Shown here: in pieces, positions 33,260 to 43,609 of the stretch
Layout: each line of letters starts with the position of its first letter
How positions within the stretch are numbered: position 1 is the first letter of the stretch
Assembly: GCA_037893225.1 (NCBI GenBank)
Contig: JAZGUH010000112.1
Coordinates: 62,001-126,000 of the forward strand
Reading direction: 5' to 3'
Length of the DNA stretch: 64,000 nt
Source of the DNA: Hippasteria phrygiana
Taxonomy: Eukaryota; Echinodermata; Asteroidea; Valvatida; Goniasteridae
Program-made: the position numbers and the translations under genes
Notes under the pieces: generated by a model
Told to the model about the DNA's origin: nothing
What the model saw: the letters and a program-made list of their open reading frames with translations, nothing else
The model's database searches: none

Positions 33260-34300
33260 ATAAGAAATGACAACATAATTCTGGTGTCTTCTATAAGTTC
33301 CATTTCAGGTGCCTTTTGCCATTCGACACTTGTACAGGTCTGCATTTTTGTCGCTCTTAATAGTAAGAACTCCAAATCAGAACATAAACAGGAAGACTGA
33401 AATGTACCTTTCCCACTGTTTCATGCATTGTTGTTTATAGCGGTCATTTGTCAGGCATACCATGGAGGTAGGAAACACTTCCATGGGGCATACTGGGGTA
33501 AGCAGTCACTTCCTGTGTACATTTACATGTACCAGCAGGGTCTATCTGGCCATGGATGTGACTGGCCACTGAACTATGTCCAGACCACTGTGATTATAAA
33601 TTCAAGACTGTTTATTGGTTGGTTGAATGGGCAGGGAATAATATGGGTGGTCCTGTATGATCACAGTGGGCTCAGAGAGTCACTCCAAAGAGAGAGGGGG
33701 TGTGCAGACTCTCCGGCCTACTCGCTGCTTGACTTCTTCATTCCACTCCATGCATGATGGACACTGTGTGAAGGAAGGAGTTTATATACATGTATGGTAT
33801 TGTCACATTACAATTAATTAGCAGAGTGCACAGCCTGATTCTACTTGCCATACTGTATGCGCCAACAGAGGAATCTATAGTTTTGTCAAAAATCGGTCTT
33901 CACAAAAGCCTGAGTGTGTCTACGTGTGTACACATTTTGACTATCCGTCTTGGATTTTATAAACTTGGAATACGGTGGCTCAGTATGCTCACAGGTATGT
34001 ATTGTGCAATTTATTCCTGTCAATCTTGTTTATTAGATCGATCTCAAGAAAAAAAAAGCAACTTAAATTAAAACAAGTCATGTGACAGTGCATATTTCAA
34101 CTTCCTTTCTTCAAGTTGCAGGTGTTTATTACTTTTTTTGTGCTTTTTGGAGGATTGCTTTTTCAAGAACAAACTGGTGTGAAAAGTTGGATGCGAGTGT
34201 GTTTTGCCAAGAAATGACACTCCTCTTTTTGTGAAATGAATTTATTTTAATTGGGACCGCTGCAATTAGTGAAGACAGCTGGTAATTGTTGCTGCACTTG
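33260..34300. other. Intergenic, no gene seen
   Basis: A 109-codon frame at 33428-33757 has no splice support and no family resemblance. No repeat ends recognised. Confidence 0.4.
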
Positions 34301-34511
34301 AATAGAGTACCAAAGTGATGACGTCAACTGATGAAATAGCAAAAGTATTCTGGTTTCAAACATTGCATTGATGCAATGTTTGAAACCGGAATACTTTTGC
34401 TATTTTGTGTCAATGTGTTTGCATGAGTGGCTGCGAACAAAGGGACAGTCAAAATTTCCATTTGTTTTGGAGCCAGTTGTGCCAACTGACGTCAGACTTT
34501 GGTACTCTATT
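34301..34511. mobile_element. 211-bp nested hairpin element with AATAGAGTACCAAAGT ends
   Basis: AATAGAGTACCAAAGTGATG with GACGTCAACTG on the left pairs with CAACTGACGTC and GACTTTGGTACTCTATT on the right. Inside, 34334-34368 and 34371-34405 form a 35-bp stem with one mismatch and a 2-base loop. Part of the right half (34406-34480) is unpaired unique sequence. Confidence 0.9.
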
Positions 34512-34615
34512 TACTCCTCTGGCATTGCAAGGACAGGATGACCGGTACTACATGTGCATGTATATTTGTACATTTTGTATGTACATACATGTAGGTGCTG
34601 TGAAATTATTCATTC

Positions 34616-34850
34616 TTAAAACCCTAACCCCCTAGGTGGTTTCCTCAACCTGTCAAAATCCAACACTGTGCAGTAAACCTATGACACATTCTTTGGAGTT
34701 AGACAAATTGGGGCATATATAGCTCCATATGGAGGAAGGAAACAGTTCTATGTACATGTAATGGTGCCAGGGCCCTACTAGTACTGAACCCATCAAAATC
34801 AGACAAAACCTGCTGTTGGAGTTTGTAAGGCTTGGGGTAGTTAGGGTAAA
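34616..34850 (+). mobile_element. TTAA-type MITE, CTCAACCTGTCAAAATCC family, copy 1
   Basis: Left TTAAAACCCTAACCCCC, right GGGGTAGTTAGGGTAAA. It shares TTTCCTCAACCTGTCAAAATCC, GACAAATTGGGGCAT and ATAGCTCCAT with 46277-46469, where both TTAA are intact. Confidence 0.85.
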
Positions 34851-35192
34851 AGATAGCAATCACTTAATGTTCCTCCACTATTGATCCATTCTACATGTAC
34901 AGTTTTTGAGTTCACTGACAGAAAAACTGGAAATTGTACATAAGGCAACCAGTTTGTGTTCCTTCCTCCATGCATACACACATGTACGTCCTGTCATGGA
35001 ATACTGCAGCTAGGGCTGGTGCTGAGAGCTCCGGCTTGTTATTTGTCCGTCTTTGATAAGATTCAGTAGCGGGTTTCAAATCCAGTTGGCCAGGACCTGG
35101 CATCTTCCCTGGAACCTCTTCATGTCCGACGCTCTGTTTCTTCATTGAGCCACTTTTGATCGATTACTATCGCGGAGGTGTTCCAGTGACCT

Positions 35193-35400
35193 ATGGCTGT
35201 GCACTCTCCTCGCCTGGCTGTCTCATCACATCCTTTCACTGTTGTTGTTCCAAAGGCTAGTACTGTGAGTATGAGCAATGGAGGAAGGAACACAATGAGA
35301 TACTCTTCAAGTCCTTTCCCTCGTACTGCTTCTCTTTGGAACTTCTTACCTGTAACCTGCTTCCCTTCATACATATCATCTTTCACAATCCAAACGCAAT
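35193..35400 (+). pseudogene. C-terminal fragment of a non-LTR retrotransposon ORF, plus strand
   Basis: The frame reads SPRLAVSSHPFTVVVPK then SSPFPRTASLWNFLPVTCFP and SYISSFTIQ. The order basic patch, R-T-x-x-L-W-N-x-L-P, C-F-P, S-S-F is that of ORF2 C-termini, and a close relative is at 57290-57430 (VSLWNSLPGACFP). The remaining protein is absent. A 138-codon minus-strand frame over the same bases is a shadow. Confidence 0.65.
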
Positions 35401-35999
35401 GTGAACAGATACCTTCTATCGCTGTGATTTCTGTCTTCTCTTGTCTTTTCCTTGGGTGGCCTTTAGTTTTGGCCTTGTGTTGGGTGGCCTTTAGTTTTGG
35501 CCTTGTGTTGGGTGATACCCATAACAAAATAATCACCTCTCCTCACTGTGATAAATCATTATAACTCTGATTACTTTCACACGTGTAACATACATATATT
35601 TCACTTCAGTATATTGAATACTGAAGTAATGAAGATTACCTGCCTGTACATTGTGTAGAATATCAAACCTCAAAACTGAACACAGTCAATATTTATAACG
35701 TACAGTTGGCCAAGTTTTCTTCATCCAAATATGCAAGTACAATATTTAAAAAATAAATTCCGAAAAAATGTTGCGTTACATGACAATTTGCATAGTAGTG
35801 AAATACGTGTACATGTAGTGAAATATCCACACAAAAATATCAAGAAAAATTACACACTTCACATTCGAAGACCTGTTTTGAAATTGAATTTCAGTCACAT
35901 TAAACCCATCATCACTGAAAAGTGGATCACCATCATGTTAATAACTCCTTTTATAGTGAACTATTTACAATGTACATGTAGATTCTTGAATGAAATTCC

Positions 36000-36190
36000 A
36001 AAGTTGGTGTAGTGGTGCATGTGTTTTCATCACCTGCCAACTCTGTAACCCAGGTTTCAATCCTGCATAGGACATGTGGATTGGTTTTTTCAGTCCCTAC
36101 CTGATTCCATGGGTTCCCCAAGAATATATATTCCGGGAGTTTTCTCCCATCTCTTAAATTACCGATATCTGCAGTGCCCCACACTGTACC
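36000..36190 (+). mobile_element. SINE family 1, partial plus-strand copy
   Basis: B box GGTTTCAATCC, then GGACATGTGGATTGG, TTTCAGTCCCTACCTGATTC and GGGAGTTTTCTCCCATCTC match 30258-30546. The tail is missing. Confidence 0.82.
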
Positions 36191-36257
36191 CCGACGTGGT
36201 ACATGTGTAGGTACACGTCTGACTGTATGCATCTTTCAGGAATTTATACAAGTACAT

Positions 36258-36286
36258 GTATATTTATTTATTTATTTATTTATTAC
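36258..36286. repeat. (TTTA)n microsatellite
   Basis: About seven TTTA units. It lies at the end of the non-LTR fragment that follows on the minus strand, so it could be that element's 3' tail. Confidence 0.95.
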
Positions 36287-36600
36287 ATTTCTTTACCTAG
36301 GGTGTGCCCAAACAGTTTAAAACCGGTTTCCATTGGGGCCCTGCATATTATTAGTTAAAACTGAATATTTACACATTCATACAAAATATTTAAACAAATA
36401 CAATAATGTTTACACAAATAAATCTATTTTTTGTTAACTTTTCAACTCTCCAGAAGCCTATTGCTGATTTATGGGATGGGCGAAAAACCTGCGAAAAAAA
36501 CCCTTTTAGGGTGAAAAACAAGGGGAAATTCCCATCCGGCTTCAAAGTATTTTGGCAACCAAGTTTATAACTCTGCAGATCAGCGTAAATGACAGAAATA

Positions 36601-36828
36601 TCACCGACAGATGGCTTTACGTAGCTCCGATTTAAATGTACTTAAGGAGTTTATGGTTCTCATTTGTTCAGGCAGATTATTCCATATACTGGCACCACTC
36701 ACAGCGAAACTTGTCACGTAGCATTCCTTTTTGGCGAAAGGAACTTTCAGTGCCATTTGGGTCGATTGTCGTGTTTCACGAATCACTGTAAGTGGTGTGA
36801 ACAGATTTGTCATGTTCAAAGGAGTCAT
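36601..36828 (-). pseudogene. C-terminal fragment of a non-LTR retrotransposon ORF, minus strand
   Basis: The minus-strand frame ends YVTSFAVSGASIWNNLP, then EQMRTINSLSTFKSELRKA and stops. Phe-Ala-Val-x-x-A-x-x-W-N-x-L-P followed by S-L-x-x-F-K is the typical ORF2 C-terminus of CR1/Jockey-like elements, a different lineage from the 22425 and 35193 pieces. The 3' part runs left to the (TTTA)n at 36258. Upstream domains are absent. Confidence 0.85.
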
Positions 36829-37330
36829 TTTGTTAAGGCTTTTGAAAACAAGGATAGCCTTTTTGGACTGAACTCTTTCATTGAAAGGAATCCATTCCTA
36901 AATTGGATACATGTATTTGTGACAAAGCAACCCTCCGTACTCGCAGAAATGATGATCTGTAAAAAATTAAAAGATTTATGCAGAATGATCCAAACAAAAT
37001 TGTATACAAACATGGTTCACAGGCAAATAATTGTTGGCCTACCCACCTACTAAAACCCTGGATCATGCTCAATGTGAATGACCATCTGATCTCCTTTCAT
37101 TGTTCTTATCCATTTCTAGTGGGGAAGGTCTGGGACCCCTCGCTGTGAACATAATAGAAAAGGCTAGATACCTGGAACTTAGCCAAGACACTGTCAACAT
37201 AACAGGCCCAGGAGAAACAATTATTTGTTTGTCGTCTTTCTTAGTCAAAAGGTTTCTTGCTTACAGGCCATTTTTATAGTCCTGTCGTATACCCATGAAG
37301 GGCACGTGGTACATGTACACATGATAAAGC

Positions 37331-37790
37331 CTTTTCACACTGGACGAATTTCGGGGTTGACGCAAGTTTGAAAACGAGCAGTGTTTCACACTTGACAATT
37401 TTGACCCTGCGTTAAACCTCTACATGTAGTTTCAACCTGGGTTGAACCCCGACCAGGGTTGAGATTCTCGCCCCAGGTTGAAACTCTCAACTGGGTTGGA
37501 AACGATATGAAACAAAGGAGGTGATGAGCACATGTATACCCCCCAGGTTGAACTCGAAACAAGTGTGAATGACACGGGTTTGAACGTGGGGTTGACAACA
37601 AATATTGATACTCGAGAGGCAAACAACGTCTGAACCGTGTTAAAAACATCGCAAAAACACTATTTCCTTTTGTTTTTTAAGACGCCTCAAAAGCCACCAG
37701 GAGAACCAGTTCCTCCCCCCTCCCACCCCCCACTGGATACGCCACTGACAGGGCCGCAGGCCAGTCCTGGGGTTCACCCTAGGTGCTGGG
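37331..37790. repeat. Repeat with CAGGTTGAA/TTCAACCTGGG motifs, probably interrupted by the next MITE
   Basis: GCCTTTTCACACTGGACG and TTTCACACTTGACAATT begin it, followed by many TCAACC(T/C)GGGTTGA-like motifs. After the TTAA-type MITE (37791-38069) the text resumes with TTTCAACCCGGGTTGA, suggesting the MITE landed inside the repeat. The far boundary is unclear. Confidence 0.55.
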
Positions 37791-38069
37791 TTAACCCCTT
37801 GCGTATGGATGACGCCATATATGGCGCAAACAAAAAGTGCCACCAGGCCGGATGACGCCATTGGTAGCTGTTTGTGCAGTTTCAATCCATTGTTGGATTA
37901 AACAGTGCCACCAGGCCGGATGACACCATTGGCCGCTGTTGGATTATTGTGTACATGTACATGTATGTTACGCTTGACTGCACAAACACATTGTAGCAGT
38001 TCGCTTGGCTGGCAGAGCCGCCGCGGCACCCCGGACGTCTCCCTTAAAATACCGTACTCATGGGGTTAA
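37791..38069 (+). mobile_element. TTAA-type MITE, CCCCTTGCGTA family, copy 2
   Basis: TTAA|CCCCTTGCGTATGG left, GTACTCATGGGG|TTAA right; both TTAA exact. Same internal duplication as 29692-29980. Confidence 0.92.
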
Positions 38070-38228
38070 TTTCAACCCGGGTTGACTTGAGTGAGAGTCT
38101 CTGGCATAAAAAGGCGTGTAAGAGTAACTCGGTAGGAAGGGATGTACGTGTAGATATGTGTACAAACTGTGAGGTTGTGAGCAACTGCGCAGCAAGTGCT
38201 GGCCATGCCAAGTCAAGCCTCACATCCA

Positions 38229-38462
38229 CAGGGGTAAGATTTCTCCGGATTTGTCCTTATTTCAGGAATTTTGGTGAGATATCTTCCAGATTTTCGGAAG
38301 AATTTGTGGTCCTTAAATTGTTTTTATCATTCCAAAATGACCTCTGCAACCTGAAACGGTCTTCTTTTCAATCTAATGATCCTTATTTTTTTTAAATATT
38401 TTGAACCAAATTTGTTTGCCTTTTTTTTCGTGGATTTTTTTTTTCCTCAAATCTCGCCCCTG
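38229..38462. mobile_element. hAT-like MITE, CAGGGGTAAGATTT family, copy 2
   Basis: CAGGGGTAAGATTTCTCCGG on the left and CCTCAAATCTCGCCCCTG on the right. Body as in 12374-12631. No target duplication seen. Confidence 0.78.
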
Positions 38463-38871
38463 GAAGTTCTGCTTCTGATGAAAGTTTGATCAATCAGAAG
38501 CAATTTTTGTTATATACATGTACACAGGGTAAAAGATTAAAAAGTGCCTTAAACCAATAGCCATGCTGACTGTAAACGAGTCAGTATTTCTACGTGGCCG
38601 GAACATTAGACACATTGTTCTTTGACACATGCCTGCAACCTGAGTGTATCACCCTGGGGTAGTTTGTCCACCAGTAACCTGTGATGCTTGAAGTTTTGCA
38701 GCCCCAGACAACTCCCTGCAGCTTTCTGATAATTAAAACCAGTCCCCCAACAAGGCTGGGATTTCAAATTGGCACTGTATTCCAATGTGTGTAGTGACAG
38801 CTGAATAATCCATGATGAATTATAGTCAACATGAAAATACATGCATTGTACAATAATGGCAACCAGGAGCT

Positions 38872-40000
38872 ACATGTCAAAACAAAAAAACATGTCCTAC
38901 TTTTGATCCTAAATAACCGTGTTGTTTACCAATGGAATTAAACCAAAATTTCAGACCATGTAAACAAGGCATGACAAATTTTATGGTGCAAATTTTATCA
39001 GCTTTGTGCCAAAGGGTGAGATTTAAACGCCATACGGAAAAAATACTCGCTTTCAGAATCTGCCACTTTTGACTTGGCGTCCTCCAATGTCGATACAGCA
39101 CTGGAGACAGTGTGACTTCGTTTAATGGGGCTATCTCAAGGAATTAGTCTATGTCATACGTCCCTTTGCTAGGTCTGTTCATTTTCGAATAATTTAGTAT
39201 TCGAATAATTTAGTATTCGAATAATTTAGTATTCGAATATTTGAGACTGAGTTTGACCGAATATTCGAATATTTGACACTCGCCGATCAAGTTTTTAGTG
39301 CAATGCCGCACCGGTAAAAAACATTGCACGTAAAAGCACGCCGGTGTTTTACGTATGGCGGTTGACATTATGGACCGTTCAAACGGCATTTTTTGCATGC
39401 CCCTGTTGTATCGAGGGTTTATTTTTTATTACGGACGGGAACAATAAACCTCCAGCTACAAAAAGTTACGATTGACAAAAATGCGGCATTTGACACTGCT
39501 AAGCGCCTATCTTTTCTATTAAAATAGCATCAGAGTCATATCTGTAAGTGCATATATCTTTTTGAATATTCGAACTGGCAAAATGGTATTCGAATATTCG
39601 CTTGACGATCGAATATCGAATATTCGGTATATTCGGGACAGCCATACCCTTTGCAACGCTTGATGTGTTGCGCCAAATGATGGAGGAGGTGTGCAGTGAC
39701 ATCACTCATCAGGGGTGATCCTGCATTCCTTCAGAAGCTTTCGGCCGCAGCACACGCCTTCCGCCACCGTCTCCAGCACTGTATCGACATTGGAGGACGC
39801 CAAGTCGAAAGTGGCAGATTCTGAAAGTGAGTATTTTTTTTGTATGGCGTTTTAAATCTCACCCTCTTGCACAAAGCTGATGTAATTCGCTCCATAAAAT
39901 TTGTCATGCCTTGTTTACATGATCTGAAATTTTGGTTTAATTCCATTGGTAAACAACAGTTATTTAGGATCAATAGTAAGACGTGTCTTTTTGACACGTA
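38872..40000. mobile_element. Foldback element with ~240-bp arms, carrying a nested hAT MITE
   Basis: The left arm (38872-39110) pairs with 39760-40000: GATCCTAAATAAC, TACCAATGGAATTAAACC, CAAGGCATGACAAATTTTAT, GGCGTCCTCCAATGTCGATA all recur inverted. The loop holds a hAT MITE (39170-39646) and ~110 bases of further sequence. Arms differ at a modest number of positions. Confidence 0.9.
39170..39646. mobile_element. hAT MITE with TTCGAATATTCGAATA motifs, copy 1
   Basis: TAGGTCTGTTCATTTTCG left, CGGGACAGCCATA right, flanked by an exact 8-bp duplication CCCTTTGC (39162-39169, 39647-39654). Subterminal GAATATTCGAATA repeats on both sides; three 18-bp AATAATTTAGTATTCG tandem units near the left end. 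Related copy 40231-40702 in opposite orientation. Confidence 0.93.
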
Positions 40001-40230
40001 GTACATGTACATGATATGCATAATAATTGAGAGTCCTGATGAGAAGCTATTTGTACAAGTACATTGTACATGTACAGTACATCCATGTAGTTTCTGTCAT
40101 GTACAGTAGTGTATTTATGTGTCAGTTCCTCTCCCAATTCCGACAGTGACAAGATTTGAAGATTTGCATGGTGAAAGTAGCAATCAGGTAAAGGTTTCCA
40201 GGGGCACCATGTGGAAACTCTTCTCTTTTG

Positions 40231-40702
40231 TAGGGCTATCCCGAATATTCGAATGTCAACCGAATATTTGAATACCTTTTTTCTGGTTTGAATATTCGAA
40301 AAAAATGTATGCACGTACAGATACAATGTACATGTACGACTCTGTTGCTCTGTTGCTATTTGTGGACGGAGATTTAATGTTCCCGTCCAAAACCCTTGAC
40401 AATATAAATTAATTACTGCAAAAAATATAGGCTGGAGTTTGGTTTCTTCCTATCAGAACATTATACATGTACGTGTACATACCTGTACATACCTTGAGAC
40501 ATGCGCATGCAAAACAAAATGTTGATCGGGTAGTCTGTAATATCGATCGCCACACGTAAAACACCGGCGTGTTTTGCGTGCGCGTCATGCAGTTGTACAG
40601 ATGCGTGAAAAACTTGATCGGTGAGTTTTAAATATTTGAATATTCGGCCAAACCCGGTTTCGAATAATCGAATATTAAATTGTTGAAAAATGAACAGCCC
40701 TA
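40231..40702. mobile_element. hAT MITE with TTCGAATATTCGAATA motifs, copy 2
   Basis: TAGGGCTATCCCGAATATTCG-type left end (first 20 bases end in ATATTC) and AAAATGAACAGCCCTA right end, flanked by exact CTCTTTTG duplications (40223-40230, 40703-40710). It shares ACGGCCGGTGT-like ACACCGG..GTTTT..CGTG and CTTGATCGG phrases with copy 1, inverted. Confidence 0.94.
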
Positions 40703-40710
40703 CTCTTTTG

Positions 40711-42376
40711 TGAGTTTGTATGGTTCTGAGAAGAACCGCGGAAACTCAACGTTCAATTCAATTCATTCAATGACATTTGAATTTGCTGTCCAATCCAGTG
40801 ACAAGCAAGAAATGTTTGTATCAAGATGGATGATGTAAATTAAAAGAGGGATTTTGCCCTTTAGCGACGTACATGTAGTGTATGAAGCACTGTATGCTTA
40901 GTGCTTTCCGAGAGCCTGTGTGTAAAAATTCCATCTTCTCACTGATTACCTGGTACCCGCTGGCCGCCAAGAGCTGATCCAGAACACAATTTGGGGGGGG
41001 GGGGGGGGGGGGGGGGGGCCAAAACATTTTTTTGTGCAATTTTTTTGGGAGGGCCCAAAACATTTTTTGGCTGAGTTTTGTGGGTGGGTGTATGCAGTGG
41101 CTGCCTTTTTGCAACGTCAATAAAAACAATAAAATTGGTTTGGTTTTGGGGGAGGGGGGGAATGGCCCCCTTTGGCCCCCCCCCCGCCCCGGATCCGCCC
41201 TGTGCTCTAGCCAGGGTGAAATTAAAGCGTAGGGGCATTTGCTCAGCTCAAGGGTGGACAATGTGAGTGCGGAGCGACAATTTCTTACAGCGTGGGGTCC
41301 GGGGTCCACTTAACCCCTTGAGCCTGGGTGTTATAATGGGCCCGGGTGCCATGCCGGCTTGTGCAGCCAAGCATAATGTACACAATAGCCCAACAATGGA
41401 TTGAAAATGCAGAGATTGCGTGTGTAGACGTCAACCGGCCAGATGGTAATTTTCAACCTACCTCTATATAGGTCATCCAGGCTCAATGAGTTAACAAGGG
41501 GCTCAAATTTTTTGGGATTTTGTGCAATCTGAGGCAATTCCTGGCCACTTTCCCTTGACTGTTTTGAGCAAAAGTTTTAAAAATTATATAGGCAAAATTT
41601 AGATCATTTGAAATTTTTTAGAATCTTGCTCTTAAATTTCTAGTGTAGTGGGTACGTAGCGTAGGGGCAGGATTCAAGCGTAGTGCTAATTCCCGAAAGC
41701 GCAGTGGGTGCTAGCGCTATTTAATGCCTGGCTACAACACTGTGGTAAACAGGAGGTTTCTTTGAATCTTCTTTTTGTAGCTCCCTACCTCAAGTGACTT
41801 TTCGCCTTTTTCGGGACAAACTTGCTTCAAAACAAATTGTTTTGTTTTCCCATTAAAAACAAAGTAATCTGCTGCTATGAAAGATTCCATACGCCTACTA
41901 ACCTACTGAAGAGTCTGGACTTTGTCTACTGACACTAATAAAAAGTGGTCCTGGTTTTTATATTTATGGGTCCTGTAACAAACAAAGCTGAGAAGTTTTC
42001 TGGTTGCTAGGTTGGAACCGCAGATGTCAAAGGTCAAGAGAGTAGACAAGTCTGATCTCCATGCCTGCCTAGCAACCCCATTCTTTATGACTTGGATTGT
42101 TGGGCTACCGAAGTGAAATACATGTAATGTCTTTCAAAAATTCTGTGTTGTTTTGTTTCAATGGAAACTGATCAAAGGGTTTATCACAAACGGCTACAGG
42201 GTAGGTGGACGACATGTGCTTGATCTTGAGATAAGACAGTCACTGAAAAACCTGCTTTTCACTGCAAACATACATTGTATGGGCCCAACTCTCCTCAGTA
42301 ATATGGGTCTGATGCCTGGGATTGAAGAGTGAGGTCCCTAGAGTGTGCATGTTTCATCTGATTTACTTTTTACTGT
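40711..42376. other. Intergenic with G-rich tract and a small TTAA-type MITE, no gene seen
   Basis: Includes the poly-G run at 40993-41018 in a GGGCCCAAAACATTTTTT-rich stretch and the MITE at 41310-41494. The 162-codon minus-strand frame crosses the G run (as Pro-8) and is not a gene. Confidence 0.5.
41310..41494 (+). mobile_element. TTAA-type MITE with CCCCTTGAGCCTGG ends
   Basis: TTAA|CCCCTTGAGCCTGG left, CCAGGCTCAATGAG|TTAA right, both TTAA intact, 185 bp. The CCCCTTG start links it to the CCCCTTGCGTA family although the body differs. Confidence 0.9.
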
Positions 42377-43377
42377 TTAACCCTAACGTTCGAAAATCCA
42401 TCAAAATCCTTCCCCTGTTTTGGAGGATTTTGGCGGATTCAGGATACATACATATTGAACAAACTGGGGGATTTTGATGGATTGAGGATTGTAAGCCTAG
42501 CAGCAGTACTGGAGGATTTTGATGGATTCAGGATACCTCCATATTGGGGTGTTGGGGGACTTTGATGGATTCATCAGGATCTCAACAGTTTAACTTGGCT
42601 ACCACACTGCTTGTGGCCCTGCCAATTCTTTCACATGCTGTAGGTGCTGTGTGGGGATGGGAGCAAAAAAGATACATACAATGTATTGTGACTGGGCTAA
42701 TTATTAGGCCTCAGCATATACAATGGATTATAATGTCAAGTAAACACTGCTTGTGGCCCTGCCAAGCCTTTCATACACATGCTGTACAATGTGTAAGTGC
42801 TAGGGGGGGGGGGGGGGGAGCAAATATGCAACCTTGTGCTTGTGACAGTATATAAACAATGGATTATGTAAATAACCCATCCAGACAATGTGATGCTGGG
42901 GTCGTCACATATACATGTATCCACCAACAGTTGAACCATGTAAATGGTGTATTTTGATGGATCCTATACAGCAATACACATCACAATTTTCATGCGAGCA
43001 TGGTATCCTGAATCCATCAAAATCCACCAGAAATTTTGGTGCCATCACAAAAATTTCTGGTGGATTTTGATGGATTCAGGATACCATGCTCGCATGAAAA
43101 TTGTGATGCGTATTGCTGTATAGGATCCATAACAATTTTGAAGACTCTATGGAGAAACACACTGCAAAACATTTTTATGCCAGCTTGGTATCCTGAATCC
43201 GTCAGAATCCATCATACTTTTGCTGGTGGATTTTTGATGGATTCAGGATACCTCCAGTATGTATACTGGTGGATTCTGATGGACTCGGGACACCGGCAGT
43301 TTTTGCATGACAAACTTGGTGGATTTTGGCGGATTCAGGACACTTTCTAGTAAAAGTACTCAAGGGGTTAGGGTTAA
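42377..43377. mobile_element. 1.0-kb TTAA-type element with GGATTTTGATGGATTC arrays
   Basis: TTAACCCTAACGTTCG at the left, AAGGGGTTAGGGTTAA at the right. Inside, GGATTTTGATGGATTCAGGA and its inverse occur about a dozen times, and 42957-43130 is a near-perfect hairpin. The right 50 bases are almost identical (inverted) to the start of the element at 63901. Two ~60-bp CTTGTGGCCCTGCCAA direct repeats (42610, 42750) are also inside. No transposase. Confidence 0.85.
42957..43130. repeat. 80-bp inverted repeat with a 14-base loop
   Basis: 42957-43036 pairs with 43051-43130 with a single mismatch. The stem includes TGAATCCATCAAAATCCACC. Transcribed, it would give a long double-stranded RNA hairpin. 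Confidence 0.96.
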
Positions 43378-43468
43378 TGACCAAATTATTTTTATTGTGC
43401 TGTGTTTTTACATACAATACGTGTACAACACTGTACAGGTTCTATATATACATGTACAATGTACGTCC

Positions 43469-43602
43469 GAGGACAAGAGGAGAAAGAAAATACAAAGGAA
43501 CCTTTCAGTCCTCGCAAGTCAGTCTTTTGTTGAAATCGGTCCTCGTACGTAGAAATACGTGCTTATTAAAGGAACAATAGGAAACACAAAGCATTGTCCT
43601 CC
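43469..43602 (-). mobile_element. MITE with GAGGACAA ends, copy 1
   Basis: GAGGACAAGAGGAGAAAG and GCATTGTCCTC are inverted. The same element is at 50202-50355 (plus) and more diverged at 49322-49470. Shared phrases: ATTTCAACAAAAGACT, CTTGCGAGGAC, AAGCACGTA. Confidence 0.78.
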
Positions 43603-43609
43603 GTATTGG

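Noticed and set aside
35120..35536. 138-codon minus-strand frame with a hydrophobic segment (LPPLLILTVLAFG)
   Set aside because: It overlaps the plus-strand non-LTR C-terminal fragment and is best explained as its complement.
40821..41309. 162-codon minus-strand frame with a proline run
   Set aside because: The proline run is the poly-G tract at 40993-41018; the rest has no family features.
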